Below, piece after piece: positions 24,108 to 32,506 of a stretch of 64,000 nt of DNA. The stretch comes from Opitutaceae bacterium (GTDB lineage: Bacteria > Verrucomicrobiota > Verrucomicrobiia > Opitutales > Opitutaceae). The stretch is taken from the NCBI GenBank assembly GCA_030648295.1, contig JAUSID010000177.1, forward strand, positions 1-64,000, written 5' to 3'. Both the position numbers and the translations under genes were made by a program. The notes under the pieces are model-generated. The model made no database searches. It worked only from the letters and a program-made list of their open reading frames with translations, and was not told the DNA's origin. The first letter of the stretch is position 1. Each line of letters starts with the position of its first letter.

Positions 24108-25358
24108 TTACGGCTGCCGCGGAACTCGCGGCGACGGAGGCTGAGCCGTCTTCGTCGCGGTCGTATCGATCACCGCCGGCGCGTTGGGGTCGAAAGCGGG
24201 CGCATCCGGATCCATACGCTGCGGCAGGTCAGCGGACGCCGGGGGTGCGTTTGGATCAACCGCCGGCGCATTCGGATCAGCCCCACCGGCTCCCACGGGA
24301 ACCGCGGGCCGATCGGCGAGCGGATCAATCGCCGGAGTATTCGCGTCGAGGGCGGGAAGATTCGCGAGCGCAGGATCGACGAGCGGCACGCCGACGGCTT
24401 CCGCGTCGGCCGATTTTTGCACTTCCTTCGCCACGGCGATGACATAGGCGCGGGCCAGCACGGTACGGCGGCGAATGTCGGCAAAGGTGCTCGCGCTGCC
24501 AAAAACCAGATGAGGTGCGGCCGCGTAGCGCTCGATCGTGGCGCCGTCGAAGGTGCGATCGCTGCTGCGCAGCGCGAGTTGCGCCGGCTCGATCCGCCAA
24601 TGCCACCCGAAGCGATGGGCTTCGAACGGAACCCGCACGACCAGCTTCTCCCCGGCGCGATGCGAAATCTGAATCAGGAGCGGCAGCTCGGGAAACCCGG
24701 GCCCGTCCTTGCCCTCGAACAGCTTCAACTTGAGATCCAGGTCCCGCGCCGCCTGCGCGCTTTGTTGCATCTGCCGGTAGAGGGCCGTGCCATTGGTGAT
24801 GGCGGGGACATACAGCGGTTGCTCGAGCCGCAATGTCACCTCGGCTGCGTATCGTATCCGGCTCGAGCTTACACGATCGGTCATTGCCATGGTCACGCCG
24901 CCAAGCCGCAGCGGCTGGAGCGTGCCCGAGTGCAGCGGCAACACCGTCCGCCCGAGGACGGCGGCATAAGCCTGCAACGCCGCCGCAGTTGGCGCGCGAT
25001 AGAAAAAACGGGTGGTGGCAAAATGGACCACGACGAGCGCCACGAGCGCGACCACGCCGCGCCCGAGCCAGCGTCGCCGCGCCTGCGAGCGCAGCTCGCG
25101 CGTTACCGCCTCGCGCTGCATCATGGTGATGAATGGCGCGGCCGTGGTGCCGGTCAGATCGCCCGTCGCGGCAGCGACCGCGGCCGCGAGTTCATCCGAG
25201 AGGTCTGGTTTCGCCGGCGCGGGCCGATCGGGTTTGTTCGAGCCGGCGGGCGTGGGCGCTGGAACCGGACGAACAAGATCGGCGATCCCCGGCCGCGAAA
25301 CGCCCCGCTGCGAATAGTATTTGGACCATGGATGCTTCTTGTGCGGCGAGTCGCTCAA
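24108..25358 (-). CDS. Membrane-anchored protein with DPNAP-rich tail
   Basis: About 416 residues if started at TTG 25358 (a TTG at 25397 adds 13 residues; no ATG is available near the front). A soluble N-terminal part rich in Pro/Ala, one membrane span at about residues 95-115 (VVALVALVVVHFATTRFF), a soluble domain (about 120-330) with no family I recognise, and a C-terminal low-complexity tail in which DPNAPA/DPDAPAFD-like units recur. It could be a periplasmic envelope protein. Orientation and codon use support it as a real gene. Function unknown. Confidence 0.6.
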   Translation of the reverse strand: MSDSPHKKHPWSKYYSQRGVSRPGIADLVRPVPAPTPAGSNKPDRPAPAKPDLSDELAAAVAAATGDLTGTTAAPFITMMQREAVTRELRSQARRRWLGRGVVALVALVVVHFATTRFFYRAPTAAALQAYAAVLGRTVLPLHSGTLQPLRLGGVTMAMTDRVSSSRIRYAAEVTLRLEQPLYVPAITNGTALYRQMQQSAQAARDLDLKLKLFEGKDGPGFPELPLLIQISHRAGEKLVVRVPFEAHRFGWHWRIEPAQLALRSSDRTFDGATIERYAAAPHLVFGSASTFADIRRRTVLARAYVIAVAKEVQKSADAEAVGVPLVDPALANLPALDANTPAIDPLADRPAVPVGAGGADPNAPAVDPNAPPASADLPQRMDPDAPAFDPNAPAVIDTTATKTAQPPSPRVPRQP

Positions 25359-25662
25359 TCTGCGACGATCTCGACCTCTAACGGCGCTTGCACACAAACA
25401 AAAACCGGTAATCCGGGCATGGGGCGGCCGCGTCTCCAGATCCTGCCGTGGCCGCGAGCGTCAGCGAGCCAACGGATTACCACTCGCCGTGCTCGCGGCG
25501 GCACCGCCGGAAAAAGCCCAAATGTTTCTGCCGATTGGTATTACAAGGCACTCCAAACCCCGTTTCGGGAAAGAGACTTGGCGGAACGCCGGAGGGTTTC
25601 GCCTGAGCATCAAGAACCTCACGGCCGGGACAGTCGCCGACGGCTGCGAGGACACATTCGGA
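25359..25662. other. Intergenic region with nothing recognised
   Basis: About 300 bp. I see no gene, RNA family or clear repeat; scattered frames here lack similarity and bias. Confidence 0.4.
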
Positions 25663-25795
25663 TCACAGCGGCGCAACGCCGATTACAAAGCCAACCACGG
25701 TCCCGTAGACCACGTGACCCACGAGATGGCTGAGTCCAATCGCCAGCCCCGCCTCGTTGAAGGGATTGCCAATGTCGTGGCAATAACTGTGCTCG
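25663..25795 (-). pseudogene. C-terminal fragment of a membrane protein
   Basis: Read on the minus strand, about 40 codons up to a TGA at 25663 give a clearly transmembrane end: EAGLAIGLSHLVGHVVYGTV and GFVIGVAPL. No start exists; the segment is cut at about 25795 by the divergent gene. A remnant of unknown family. Confidence 0.4.
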
Positions 25796-25799
25796 ACCC

Positions 25800-26168
25800 G
25801 TGCTCACGCTGCTCCTCTTCGCGCCGCTGTTCCTCGTCTTCGAGGTATGGCAGCTGGTGTTGAGCGAACGTTATCTCGGCATCAAACAAATCGCGCGCGG
25901 TGCCGATCCGCGGACCCTGGGGCTCGGCGAACTGACCGCGTTCTTCTGGACGCTCGCGCTTTTCAGCTACTGGTCGTGGATGCTGCTGCTGATGACCACG
26001 CCCCTCGGCCGCGTCCATGGGCTCGGATTGATTCTGGTTTCGGGGGTCGGACTCGCGCTGCGCCGCGGCACGCCGTTGAAATGGATCCTCGTCATCCTGA
26101 CTTTCGAGGGCGCGGTTCGTGTCGGACTGCTTTTCTCAATGTGCGCGATCGTGTGGCGACGGCTGTAG
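25800..26168 (+). CDS. Hypothetical integral membrane protein
   Basis: 122 residues from GTG 25800. Four hydrophobic segments (about 3-18, 48-67, 72-86, 92-118) with a short cytoplasmic loop SERYLGIKQIARGADPRTLG. No family recognised. The start overlaps the edge of the convergently placed remnant on the other strand, so the N-terminus may not be the original one. Confidence 0.6.
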   Translation: MLTLLLFAPLFLVFEVWQLVLSERYLGIKQIARGADPRTLGLGELTAFFWTLALFSYWSWMLLLMTTPLGRVHGLGLILVSGVGLALRRGTPLKWILVILTFEGAVRVGLLFSMCAIVWRRL

Positions 26169-26238
26169 CCGCGCCATAATCGCGTGCCGCCGCGATTCCA
26201 TTCCGTGCGGACTGAGGCACCGCCCCACGAGCCGCCAG

Positions 26239-26712
26239 CTATTCCTTTCGGATATCCAGCAGCTCGATTTCAAACACCAGCGTCGCGCGGCGCGGAATCT
26301 TCGGCGGCTGTCCGCGCGTGCCGTAGGCGAGCTCGGGCGGAATGATCACGAGGCGTTTCTCACCGCGCTTCATCAGTTGCAGCGTCTGCTCCCAGCCCTC
26401 GATGACCATCTCGCGCCGGACCCGAAATGTGAACGGGTTTTCCTTGTCCTGATTCTGATCGAAGACCTTTCCGTCCAGCAGCCGGCCGACGTAAAGCACG
26501 CCCACCTTGTCGCCCGGCTTCGGCATGTCGCCCTGGCCCTCGCGCATGACGATGTAGCGAATGCCCGTGTTGGTTTTTTTTGCCTCCGGCCAGGTCTTCT
26601 CGACGAAGGCCAGATCCTCGGGCGGCAGCTTTTCGCGCTGGGCGTGGACGGCGGGGACGGCGAAGAGGCCGACCATCCACAGGCCGAAAAATAATTTAAC
26701 CAGCGTTTTCAT
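26239..26712 (-). CDS. Exported FKBP-type peptidyl-prolyl isomerase
   Basis: 157 residues from ATG 26712 with a signal peptide (LFFGLWMVGLFAVPAVHA). FKBP domain from about 55 to the end: PKPGDKVGVLYVGRLLDGKV (YVG.L.DG), FDQN, VIEGWEQTLQLMKRGEKRLV and the closing IPPELAYGTRGQ with FEIELLDI. The usual FKBP pocket residues are there. It should assist folding of exported proteins in the periplasm. A short N-terminal region (PPEDLAFVEKTWPEAKKTNT) is a common lead in this subgroup. Divergent from the dehydrogenase gene. Confidence 0.92.
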   Translation of the reverse strand: MKTLVKLFFGLWMVGLFAVPAVHAQREKLPPEDLAFVEKTWPEAKKTNTGIRYIVMREGQGDMPKPGDKVGVLYVGRLLDGKVFDQNQDKENPFTFRVRREMVIEGWEQTLQLMKRGEKRLVIIPPELAYGTRGQPPKIPRRATLVFEIELLDIRKE

Positions 26713-26778
26713 GGGGAACACGGATAAGTCTTCCGTGCATGCGTGGCATCCGTGTAATCGGTGGTCAAAGCCAAATCC

Positions 26779-27753
26779 ATGAACCGCCGCCCCAGCGTTG
26801 TGATTCTCTGCCCCCAGGAATTCAAATTCACCGATCACGAGGCGACCGTCGAACGGCCGTTCCTTCGCGACGTCGCCGATCTCAAGACCGTGTGGCTCGG
26901 CTACAATGCGCCGTTTCCCGACGAAGTGCTCGATGCCGACGCATTGATTCTCTGGCACGGGCCGCAGGTGACCGAGCAGGTCGTCGCGCGGATGAAGAAC
27001 TGCCGCGCCATCATCCGCAACGGAGTCGGTTTTGACAGCGTCGACATCGCCGCCGCCGCGCGGGCCGGAATCCCGGTCTGCAACGTGCCGGATTACGGCA
27101 CGGAGGAAGTGGCCGACCATGCCATGGCCCTGACGCTCGCGCTTTACCGGCAGCTGTTTCCGCTCGACGCGGAGGCGAAGCAGCTCGGCTGGAAAATCAA
27201 CGTCGCGGCGAAAATGCGCCGGTTGCGGGGACAGACCTTCGGCATCGTCGGGCTCGGCCGCATCGGAACGGCGGCGGCGCTGCGTGCGAAGGCGTTCGGG
27301 TTTCGCGTGGTTTTCCACGATCCCTACGTGCCCGTCGGCACGCACAAGGCCGTCGGCGTCGAGCGCATGGCCAGCCTCGAGGAGCTGCTGCGGACAGCCG
27401 ACACCGTTTCGATCCACTGTCCGCTGAACGATGAGACGCGCGGGATGATTGGGGCGCCGCAGGTCGCGCAGATGAAGCGTGGTTCGTTTCTGGTGAACAC
27501 CGCGCGCGGAGACGTGGTGCAGAAGCAACCCGTGTTCGAGGCGCTGCGCTCCGGCCACCTCGGCGGCGCCGGGCTCGACGTCGTGGAAGCGGAGCCGCTG
27601 CGCACGGCGGAGGAAGCGGCGACGCCAAATCTGATCGTGACCTGCCACGCCGCGTTCTGCAGCCCGGAAGGCATGGTCGAGATGCGCAGCACCTCCGCGA
27701 GCATTGCCCGCGCCGCCGTGCTGGGGCAGCCGGTCTGGAACCGGGTGAATTGA
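26779..27753 (+). CDS. D-isomer-specific 2-hydroxyacid dehydrogenase (CtBP-like)
   Basis: 324 residues from ATG 26779. NAD-binding GLGRIG at about 158-163, the catalytic Arg in FLVNTARGDVV at about 240, Glu at about 270 and His in CHAAFCSPEG at about 297. The C-terminal-binding-protein/YoaD-like subgroup is indicated by RNGVGFDSVDIAAAARAGIP and the CxxAFCS end. It reduces 2-keto acids to D-2-hydroxyacids; which acid is unknown. Its stop codon lies in the first of the 20-bp tandem repeats. Single gene. Confidence 0.9.
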   Translation: MNRRPSVVILCPQEFKFTDHEATVERPFLRDVADLKTVWLGYNAPFPDEVLDADALILWHGPQVTEQVVARMKNCRAIIRNGVGFDSVDIAAAARAGIPVCNVPDYGTEEVADHAMALTLALYRQLFPLDAEAKQLGWKINVAAKMRRLRGQTFGIVGLGRIGTAAALRAKAFGFRVVFHDPYVPVGTHKAVGVERMASLEELLRTADTVSIHCPLNDETRGMIGAPQVAQMKRGSFLVNTARGDVVQKQPVFEALRSGHLGGAGLDVVEAEPLRTAEEAATPNLIVTCHAAFCSPEGMVEMRSTSASIARAAVLGQPVWNRVN

Positions 27754-27833
27754 GGAAGTGACAAGTGAATTGAGGAAGTGACGAGTGAATTGAGGAAGTG
27801 ACGAGTGACCAGTGACCAGTGACCAGTGACGAG
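27746..27833. repeat. Tandem repeat, 3 x 20 bp plus 4 x 7 bp
   Basis: Three near-identical 20-bp units (TGAATTGAGGAAGTGACRAG) run from 27746 to 27805, then TGACCAG three times and TGACGAG once to 27833. The first unit contains the stop of the dehydrogenase gene. The reverse complement of the core recurs at 27871-27924. Confidence 0.85.
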
Positions 27834-27870
27834 CCCGGACTTATCATTTCAGCGCTCGTCACCCGTCACC

Positions 27871-27924
27871 CATCACTCGTCACTTCCTGATCGCACTCAT
27901 CACTTGTCACTTCCTGATCGCCGG
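27871..27924. repeat. Inverted copies of the tandem repeat
   Basis: CACTCGTCACTTCCTGATCG and CACTTGTCACTTCCTGATCG, reverse complements of the left block, giving a large stem-loop between two convergent genes. It encodes the last residues (AIRK) and stop of the uracil-DNA glycosylase gene, and may act as a bidirectional terminator. Confidence 0.75.
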
Positions 27925-28509
27925 GTGCCTCGCGATCAACGCGAGCGCCTTGTTCAAGAGTGTCTTTCCCGGCTCCATCCGGTGCCACGGTGAAGCGCCG
28001 GACGGGTGCGGGAGCGGGATGCAGTCGACGTCATGGCCACGGTAATTCACCCGGAATTTTCTTCCGATCGTCTCGATGAGTGGTCGCTCGCCGAGGAACT
28101 GCGCGATCGCGAGCTTGCCGACTGGAAGCACCAGTTCCGGCTCAAGCAGCTTGAACTCGCGCACCAGCCAGTCGCCGCACGCGGCGATTTCATCCGGCGC
28201 GGGCACACGGTCGCCGCCTTCCGGCCGCTTGCCCGGAAAGCAGCGACAAACCGCCGCGAAATAAATCCGCCCACGCGTTTGGTCCTCGTTCCATCCGAGC
28301 GCGCCTTCGAACCACTTGAACAGGGTCTTCCCGGCCGTCCAGGCGAACGGCCGGCCCATTTTCGGTTCCTTGTCGCCTGGGGCCTGTCCCACGAGGAGCA
28401 CCTTGCTCGCGACCGGCCGGCCATGGACCACCGGCCCGATCATTCGAGGGCAGCGCGTGCAGGCACGAAGCGCGGTGAAGTGTTTTTCGATGGCGGCGAC
28501 AGTGGGCAT
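27907..28509 (-). CDS. Uracil-DNA glycosylase family protein (Fe-S type)
   Basis: 200 residues from ATG 28509. Motif A VLLVGQAPGDKEPKMGRPF (about 40-58) and the catalytic C-terminal HPSGASPWHR (about 172-181) are those of bacterial family 4/5-like UDGs. Cysteines in ACTRCPRM, VCRCFPGK and AACGDW fit the 4Fe-4S ligands of the thermostable-UDG group. Removes uracil from DNA in base excision repair. Length is normal for this class. The last codons come from the inverted repeat. An upstream in-frame extension lacks support. Confidence 0.87.
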   Translation of the reverse strand: MPTVAAIEKHFTALRACTRCPRMIGPVVHGRPVASKVLLVGQAPGDKEPKMGRPFAWTAGKTLFKWFEGALGWNEDQTRGRIYFAAVCRCFPGKRPEGGDRVPAPDEIAACGDWLVREFKLLEPELVLPVGKLAIAQFLGERPLIETIGRKFRVNYRGHDVDCIPLPHPSGASPWHRMEPGKTLLNKALALIARHPAIRK

Positions 28510-28793
28510 GAAGAAAGCGCGGAATTTCCGCCTGCAGCGGGAATCAATTACCGCATGGTGAACCGAACAATCCAGCCTCGTCACCTCGGCTGCTGCGAAA
28601 TTCGGAGGGGGCGCGGCTTTCCAGCCACAGTTCCGATCGAACGATCATCCAAGCACGAACTGCAGCTGGACTCCGCAGTCACTCGCCAGACCGTTCCATC
28701 CCCTGGCTCGATGTTTGCCGTGGCACGGGCATCTTGCCCATGATGGCGCGCAGCGCCGTCCGAATGCGACTGGAAGCCGCAGCCCACTCGCAA
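28510..28793. other. Repeat-rich spacer
   Basis: 284 bp between two genes on the minus strand. It contains two degenerate repeat motifs, CCTCGTCACCTCGGCTGCTG (28577-28596; inverted relative near 23616) and GTGGCACGGGCATCTTGCCC (28720-28739), both of types often dispersed in this group. No gene seen. Confidence 0.45.
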
Positions 28794-30137
28794 TCAGCGC
28801 CGGCCCCAGAAGGCGCGTTTGCGCTGCTCGGGGGTTGCGCCACCGGCACCACCGGCGTGCGCCGGCGCGTGCGGACCACGCGCTTCACCCGTCGAGCTGC
28901 CACTCGCGTGCCGTCGCCCGCCATTGCCACCACCGTGTCGGTGCTGGGCATGCTGGCCGCCCTGGCGTCCGCCGGAATGACCGCCACGCGGCTGCTTCGG
29001 CCGCGGCGCACCCAAGGGCATGTATTCGAAACCCTCGAGCCGCAGTTCCGGGATCTTCTGGCCAATGAACCGCTGGATGTCGCGGATCTCAGCCGCGTTT
29101 TCCGGCGTCACGAGCGTGAAGGCGTCGCCGACCGCCTGGGCGCGACCGGTGCGGCCGATTCGGTGAACGTAATCCTCGGGAGCCTCCGGCACGTCGTAGT
29201 TGATAACATGGGACACGCCGGCGACGTCGATGCCGCGCGAGGCGATGTCCGTCGCCACCATGATTTCGTATTTGCCGCTCTTGAACCCGGCGAGCGCCTC
29301 GATCCGCTGGTTCTGGGAGCGGTTCGCGTGCAGGACGGCCACGCTGTGGTTCGCCGCCTTGAGCCGGCGCGCGATCTTGTCGGCGCCATGCTTGGTGCGC
29401 GAAAACACGAGCACGCTGTCGAAATCGGTTTTCTCGAGCAAGGCGACCAGGAGGTCGAACTTCTGCTCGAGGGCCACGGGGTACAGCGCATGAGTCACCG
29501 TCGCTGTGACGGAGCGACTGACGCCAACCTCGATTCGCGTCGGATTGCGGAGGGCGAACGAGGCGACTTCGGCGATTTCGGGCGGCACGGTGGCGGAGAA
29601 AAACAGTGTCTGCCGCTGTTTCGGGCAGCGGGCGATGATGTCCTTCACCACCGGGAGGAAACCCATGTCGAGCATCCGATCGACCTCGTCGAGCACGAGG
29701 ATGGAGATGTCACGCAGGCTGATGGTGCCCTCCTGGAGGTAATCCATGAGCCGGCCTGGAGTGGCGACAATGATGTCGACGCCGCGCTTCAGTTCCTGGC
29801 GCTGGTAGCCGTAGCCGACGCCGCCAAAGATCGCGACGGGGCGTAGATCGGTGAAGCGGGCGAAATCGCGGAAGGCGGTCTCGACCTGCGCCGCGAGTTC
29901 GCGCGTGGGTTCGAGCACGAGGACGCGCGGGGCGCGGCCGTGGGCGCCGAGCCGCGTGAGGATGGGCAGCGCGAAGGCGGCGGTTTTGCCCGTGCCCGTC
30001 TGGGCCGAGCCAATGAGATCGCCACCACCGAGCACGACCGGAATCGCGCGCAGTTGGATGGGAGTGGGATCGGTGTAACCGGCGGCTTGGACGCCGCGGA
30101 GTACCGAATCGGAAAGTTTAAGAGCTTTGAAAGGCAT
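28794..30137 (-). CDS. DEAD-box RNA helicase with DEVD motif II
   Basis: 447 residues, ATG 30137. Helicase core 1-365: Q motif with PTPIQLRAIP, Walker A AQTGTGKT, PTRELAAQ, motif II LVLDEVDRMLDMGF, SATVPPEI, and HRIGRTGRAQ. RhlE-like subgroup by MLDMGF and overall length. Motif II is DEVD rather than DEAD, which keeps the two catalytic acids. The C-terminal 80 residues are a low-complexity Gly/His/Arg-rich tail (RQGGQHAQHRHGGG) that likely binds RNA. Upstream lies the RRM gene on the same strand with a large inverted repeat between them. Likely roles: RNA remodelling, cold adaptation, ribosome assembly. Confidence 0.93.
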   Translation of the reverse strand: MPFKALKLSDSVLRGVQAAGYTDPTPIQLRAIPVVLGGGDLIGSAQTGTGKTAAFALPILTRLGAHGRAPRVLVLEPTRELAAQVETAFRDFARFTDLRPVAIFGGVGYGYQRQELKRGVDIIVATPGRLMDYLQEGTISLRDISILVLDEVDRMLDMGFLPVVKDIIARCPKQRQTLFFSATVPPEIAEVASFALRNPTRIEVGVSRSVTATVTHALYPVALEQKFDLLVALLEKTDFDSVLVFSRTKHGADKIARRLKAANHSVAVLHANRSQNQRIEALAGFKSGKYEIMVATDIASRGIDVAGVSHVINYDVPEAPEDYVHRIGRTGRAQAVGDAFTLVTPENAAEIRDIQRFIGQKIPELRLEGFEYMPLGAPRPKQPRGGHSGGRQGGQHAQHRHGGGNGGRRHASGSSTGEARGPHAPAHAGGAGGATPEQRKRAFWGRR

Positions 30138-30151
30138 GACTTGCTTCTGTT

Positions 30152-30246
30152 GTCATTCTGAGCGCAGCGAAGAATCCAATTGGACACTCGTTGCTTTTGT
30201 GGAGGAGAGATCCTCCAGTTGGATTCTTCGCTTCGCTCAGAATGAC
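30152..30246. repeat. Large inverted repeat upstream of helicase gene
   Basis: GTCATTCTGAGCGCAGCGAA (arm from 30152) and its complement ending at 30246 (TTCGCTTCGCTCAGAATGAC) form a stem of about 28 bp. This GTCATTCTGAGCG..AAGAATCC unit is a widely dispersed bacterial repeat. It lies in the helicase leader and behind the RRM gene, so it may be a terminator or mRNA stabiliser. Confidence 0.8.
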
Positions 30247-30347
30247 AGGCGAAGGAAAGCCGCCCACGTTCGGGCGGATTTAAAAAAAAAGGACGAAGCC
30301 CCGAAGGAGCTCCGTCCCGCGAAAACCGTTACTTTGGAAAAAACGGA

Positions 30348-30713
30348 TTAATACCGACGGTCGCCGCGATCGCGATCGCGACCGCCGCCGAAACCGCCAC
30401 GGCCACCGCCGCCGCCGCCGAAGCCGCGACCGCCGCCACCGAAGCCGCCACCCGGGCGCTCTTCTTTCGGACGGGCCTCATTGACCGTCAGCTGACGGCC
30501 GCCGAGATCGACGCCGTTCATTTTTTCAGCCGCGACCTTGGCCTCTTCGGCCGTGCCCATGGTGACGAACGCGAAGCCACGGGGGCGACCGGTCATCTTG
30601 TCCATGGCGACGTAGACGTCGGTGACGGCGCCGAATTGGCCGAACGCATTGCGCAGTTCATCCTCGGTCGTCTTGAAAGACAGGTTACCGACGTACAGTT
30701 TGGAGTTACTCAT
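30348..30713 (-). CDS. RRM RNA-binding protein with Gly/Arg tail
   Basis: 121 residues. One RRM (residues 3-80): RNP2 KLYVGNLSF and RNP1 RGFAFVTM are perfect matches, and the remaining segment ([20 protein letters not shown]) closes the fold. The C-terminal 40 residues are a GGGGRG..DRDRGD tail. Same architecture as cyanobacterial/bacterial cold-induced RNA-binding proteins that bind mRNA. It is transcribed towards the helicase gene on the same strand, which fits a cold-stress pair. An approximately 200-nt leader upstream (30714-30910) could hold a thermosensor; I see no definite structure. Confidence 0.93.
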   Translation of the reverse strand: MSNSKLYVGNLSFKTTEDELRNAFGQFGAVTDVYVAMDKMTGRPRGFAFVTMGTAEEAKVAAEKMNGVDLGGRQLTVNEARPKEERPGGGFGGGGRGFGGGGGGRGGFGGGRDRDRGDRRY

Positions 30714-30933
30714 GTGATGTCTCGTAGATCCACCGTCTGCTGGCAGTCCGTTCCCAACTTGGGTTTCGAAATCATCACTTAAGCCAAACGCTCAGCCAAC
30801 GACTCACCAGAAACTGTCATCTCAACGCTTTCTCTAACGAAGTAGTGTGAAGGTGCACGGGAGCCTTTCCAAAGCAAGCGGATTCCCGGAATGGCTGCAT
30901 TCGTAACCGGTTGACATTAAGAGAGCGGCGGAT

Positions 30934-31083
30934 TCAAGCCCCCATGCCGTAAAACCTTTCCATCTGCTCGAAACGCGCGGCGAGCACGTAATCCAGATAA
31001 CGCGTGCTGTGCACGTGCTGGTAAAGGTCGATATCGTCGGGTCGGACGGCGAGCTCGGTTTCGAATTTCGAGTAATCGTTCAT
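30934..31083 (-). pseudogene. N-terminal fragment of an acyl-CoA thioesterase
   Basis: 49 codons from ATG 31083: MNDYSKFETELAVRPDDIDL then YQHVHSTRYLDYVLAARFEQ are the first two strands and helix of a 4HBT hotdog thioesterase (the H and nearby D being the active-site region). Normal proteins have 130-140 residues; here the frame stops after FYGMGA and the rest is gone. Repeats flank it upstream, so it is a truncated remnant. Confidence 0.6.
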
Positions 31084-31134
31084 CGCTGCTCCAGCCCAAC
31101 AGCGAGACCGGGGCACGTCGAGCCGCAGGCTTGT

Positions 31135-31280
31135 AGTGGCTGCGGCAACCTTGCCGCAGATGATTCGAATTCGCTTTGAGAACGGCGGCTGCCCCTCGGC
31201 AGGCTCGGGGTCCTGAGCTTGTCGAACGGAGAAGCCGCCGCCACTCCATTGCGGGCGAGGACGCCCGCGCTCCCAGGACT
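31135..31280. repeat. Composite of three dispersed repeats
   Basis: Three unrelated palindromic units stand side by side: GGCTGCGGCAACCTTGCCGC (31139-31158), the CCTCGGCAGGCTCGGGG/TGAGCTTGTCGAAC unit (31193-31227), and the GCGGGCG hairpin (31249-31277). This patch separates the thioesterase fragment from the Hsp15 gene; no gene is seen in it. Confidence 0.7.
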
Positions 31281-31335
31281 GAGCCGTAACAATGCAGTGG
31301 AAGCCATTCCGTATTGGAATAACCTCACCACTAAA

Positions 31336-31360
31336 AGGTGGAGCGCGCTGCTGCGCGCTA
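31336..31360. repeat. AGGTGGAG hairpin repeat
   Basis: AGGTGGAGCGCGCTGCTGCG: palindrome just behind the Hsp15 stop (31358), possibly its terminator. Confidence 0.5.
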
Positions 31361-31747
31361 GCCTAGCAATCGATCGAGCAATCTTCGGTCGCGCTTGGTC
31401 GGCCGGCCGGAACCCTTTTCCCGCTCCAGCAGCTGCTGCACGCGATTTTGCCGCGCCTTCTCGAATTCCTCCGGGGGCGTGAGATCGTCACAAAAATTCG
31501 GGACCAGTTTCGGCCCCACGCGCGACCGCGGCACATCGACGACGCGCAGCGTACGTTTCACCAGGCCCTGGCGCACCGTGATCCGTTCACCGGGCCGGAC
31601 CTCGCGTGCCGGCTTGGCCGGCTGATCGTTCACCGCGACACTGCCCGCACGGCACGCGTCACTGGCAAGACTGCGACTCTTGAAGAGACGAACCGCCCAC
31701 AGCCACTTGTCGAGCCGGGCGGCGGAAACAACGAGGGTGGTGCTCAA
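31358..31747 (-). CDS. hslR: Hsp15-type S4 RNA-binding protein
   Basis: 129 residues, ATG 31747. S4 domain 10-75: RLDKWLWAVRLFKSRSLASD, then ACRAGSVAVN and KPAREVRPGERITVRQGLVK, as in Hsp15. The C-terminal basic, charged tail (EKGSGRPTKRDRRLLDRLLG) is the usual rRNA-binding extension. Hsp15 recycles free 50S subunits carrying nascent chain after heat shock. Length is right for the family. Its stop runs into the AGGTGGAG hairpin. Confidence 0.9.
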   Translation of the reverse strand: MSTTLVVSAARLDKWLWAVRLFKSRSLASDACRAGSVAVNDQPAKPAREVRPGERITVRQGLVKRTLRVVDVPRSRVGPKLVPNFCDDLTPPEEFEKARQNRVQQLLEREKGSGRPTKRDRRLLDRLLG

Positions 31748-31832
31748 TTAAATAAATACAAAACGGCCGCGAGTCAGCGCGCCCAGCGGCCGTCGAACAA
31801 ATCCGGGGAGGATGCGTTGATCGGATGGACCA

Positions 31833-32354
31833 TCACTTCTTGCGCGGACGCGGAAACTCGGCGCGGAACCAGTCGTCGAGCAAGGCTTTTTCGTGACGGA
31901 GCGAATCGCTTTGGAACGACATCGAGATTTTCATCAGGAACGCCATGTCGCGGAGTTCGCGCTTGCCTTCCTTGACGACGTTGCCCTCGGGATCCGTGAG
32001 ACGAAACGCAATGTTCAGACGCGGAGGATAGATATCCTTCACGACGCGAACGTCGTCCCATTGCGGCCCGCGCCACGGCTCGAAGTCGCCGGCCATGTCG
32101 ATGTCGGTGAAGGTCACCGCAAGGTGGTAACCCTGCGGCACGTGGGAACGAGCCCGGTCGATGATATGATCGCGCAGTTGATCGAGATACGTCGTGCGCT
32201 TCACATCCGAATTCATGTAACTGTCGCGGACGTCGGTGAACTTTTCGGGTTCGAGAAAAGCCACTTCCGCCCGCACGTCGGTCGCCGGTGCGGCAAACCC
32301 CGCCATCGGAGCCAGCCCCAGCAACACGCCAAGGAGGAATCGGTTCGTTTTCAT
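31833..32354 (-). CDS. DUF3016 exported protein
   Basis: 173 residues from ATG 32354; an upstream extension (start near 32381) is less likely because a signal peptide begins here (KTNRFLLGVLLGLAPMAGFA). The mature part has VAFLEPEKFTDVRDSYMNSD, HLAVTFTDIDMAGDFEPWRG and PPRLNIAFRLTD, the DUF3016 pattern. Probably periplasmic or lipid-facing; function unknown. Preceding gene is Hsp15 on the same strand 85 nt downstream. Confidence 0.85.
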   Translation of the reverse strand: MKTNRFLLGVLLGLAPMAGFAAPATDVRAEVAFLEPEKFTDVRDSYMNSDVKRTTYLDQLRDHIIDRARSHVPQGYHLAVTFTDIDMAGDFEPWRGPQWDDVRVVKDIYPPRLNIAFRLTDPEGNVVKEGKRELRDMAFLMKISMSFQSDSLRHEKALLDDWFRAEFPRPRKK

Positions 32355-32506
32355 AGGTAATTTTATGACGAACCGTAGCACAAAAATGTTCCAGCGCGAG
32401 GCTGGTTCCGCCCTTTTTCAGCGAAGAATTCGCCGGGCACCGCGTCATGGTCTCGGCGCCTGAAGCCGCCATAAATTCGGAGACGGTCGGATTTTCCGCA
32501 CCCCCG

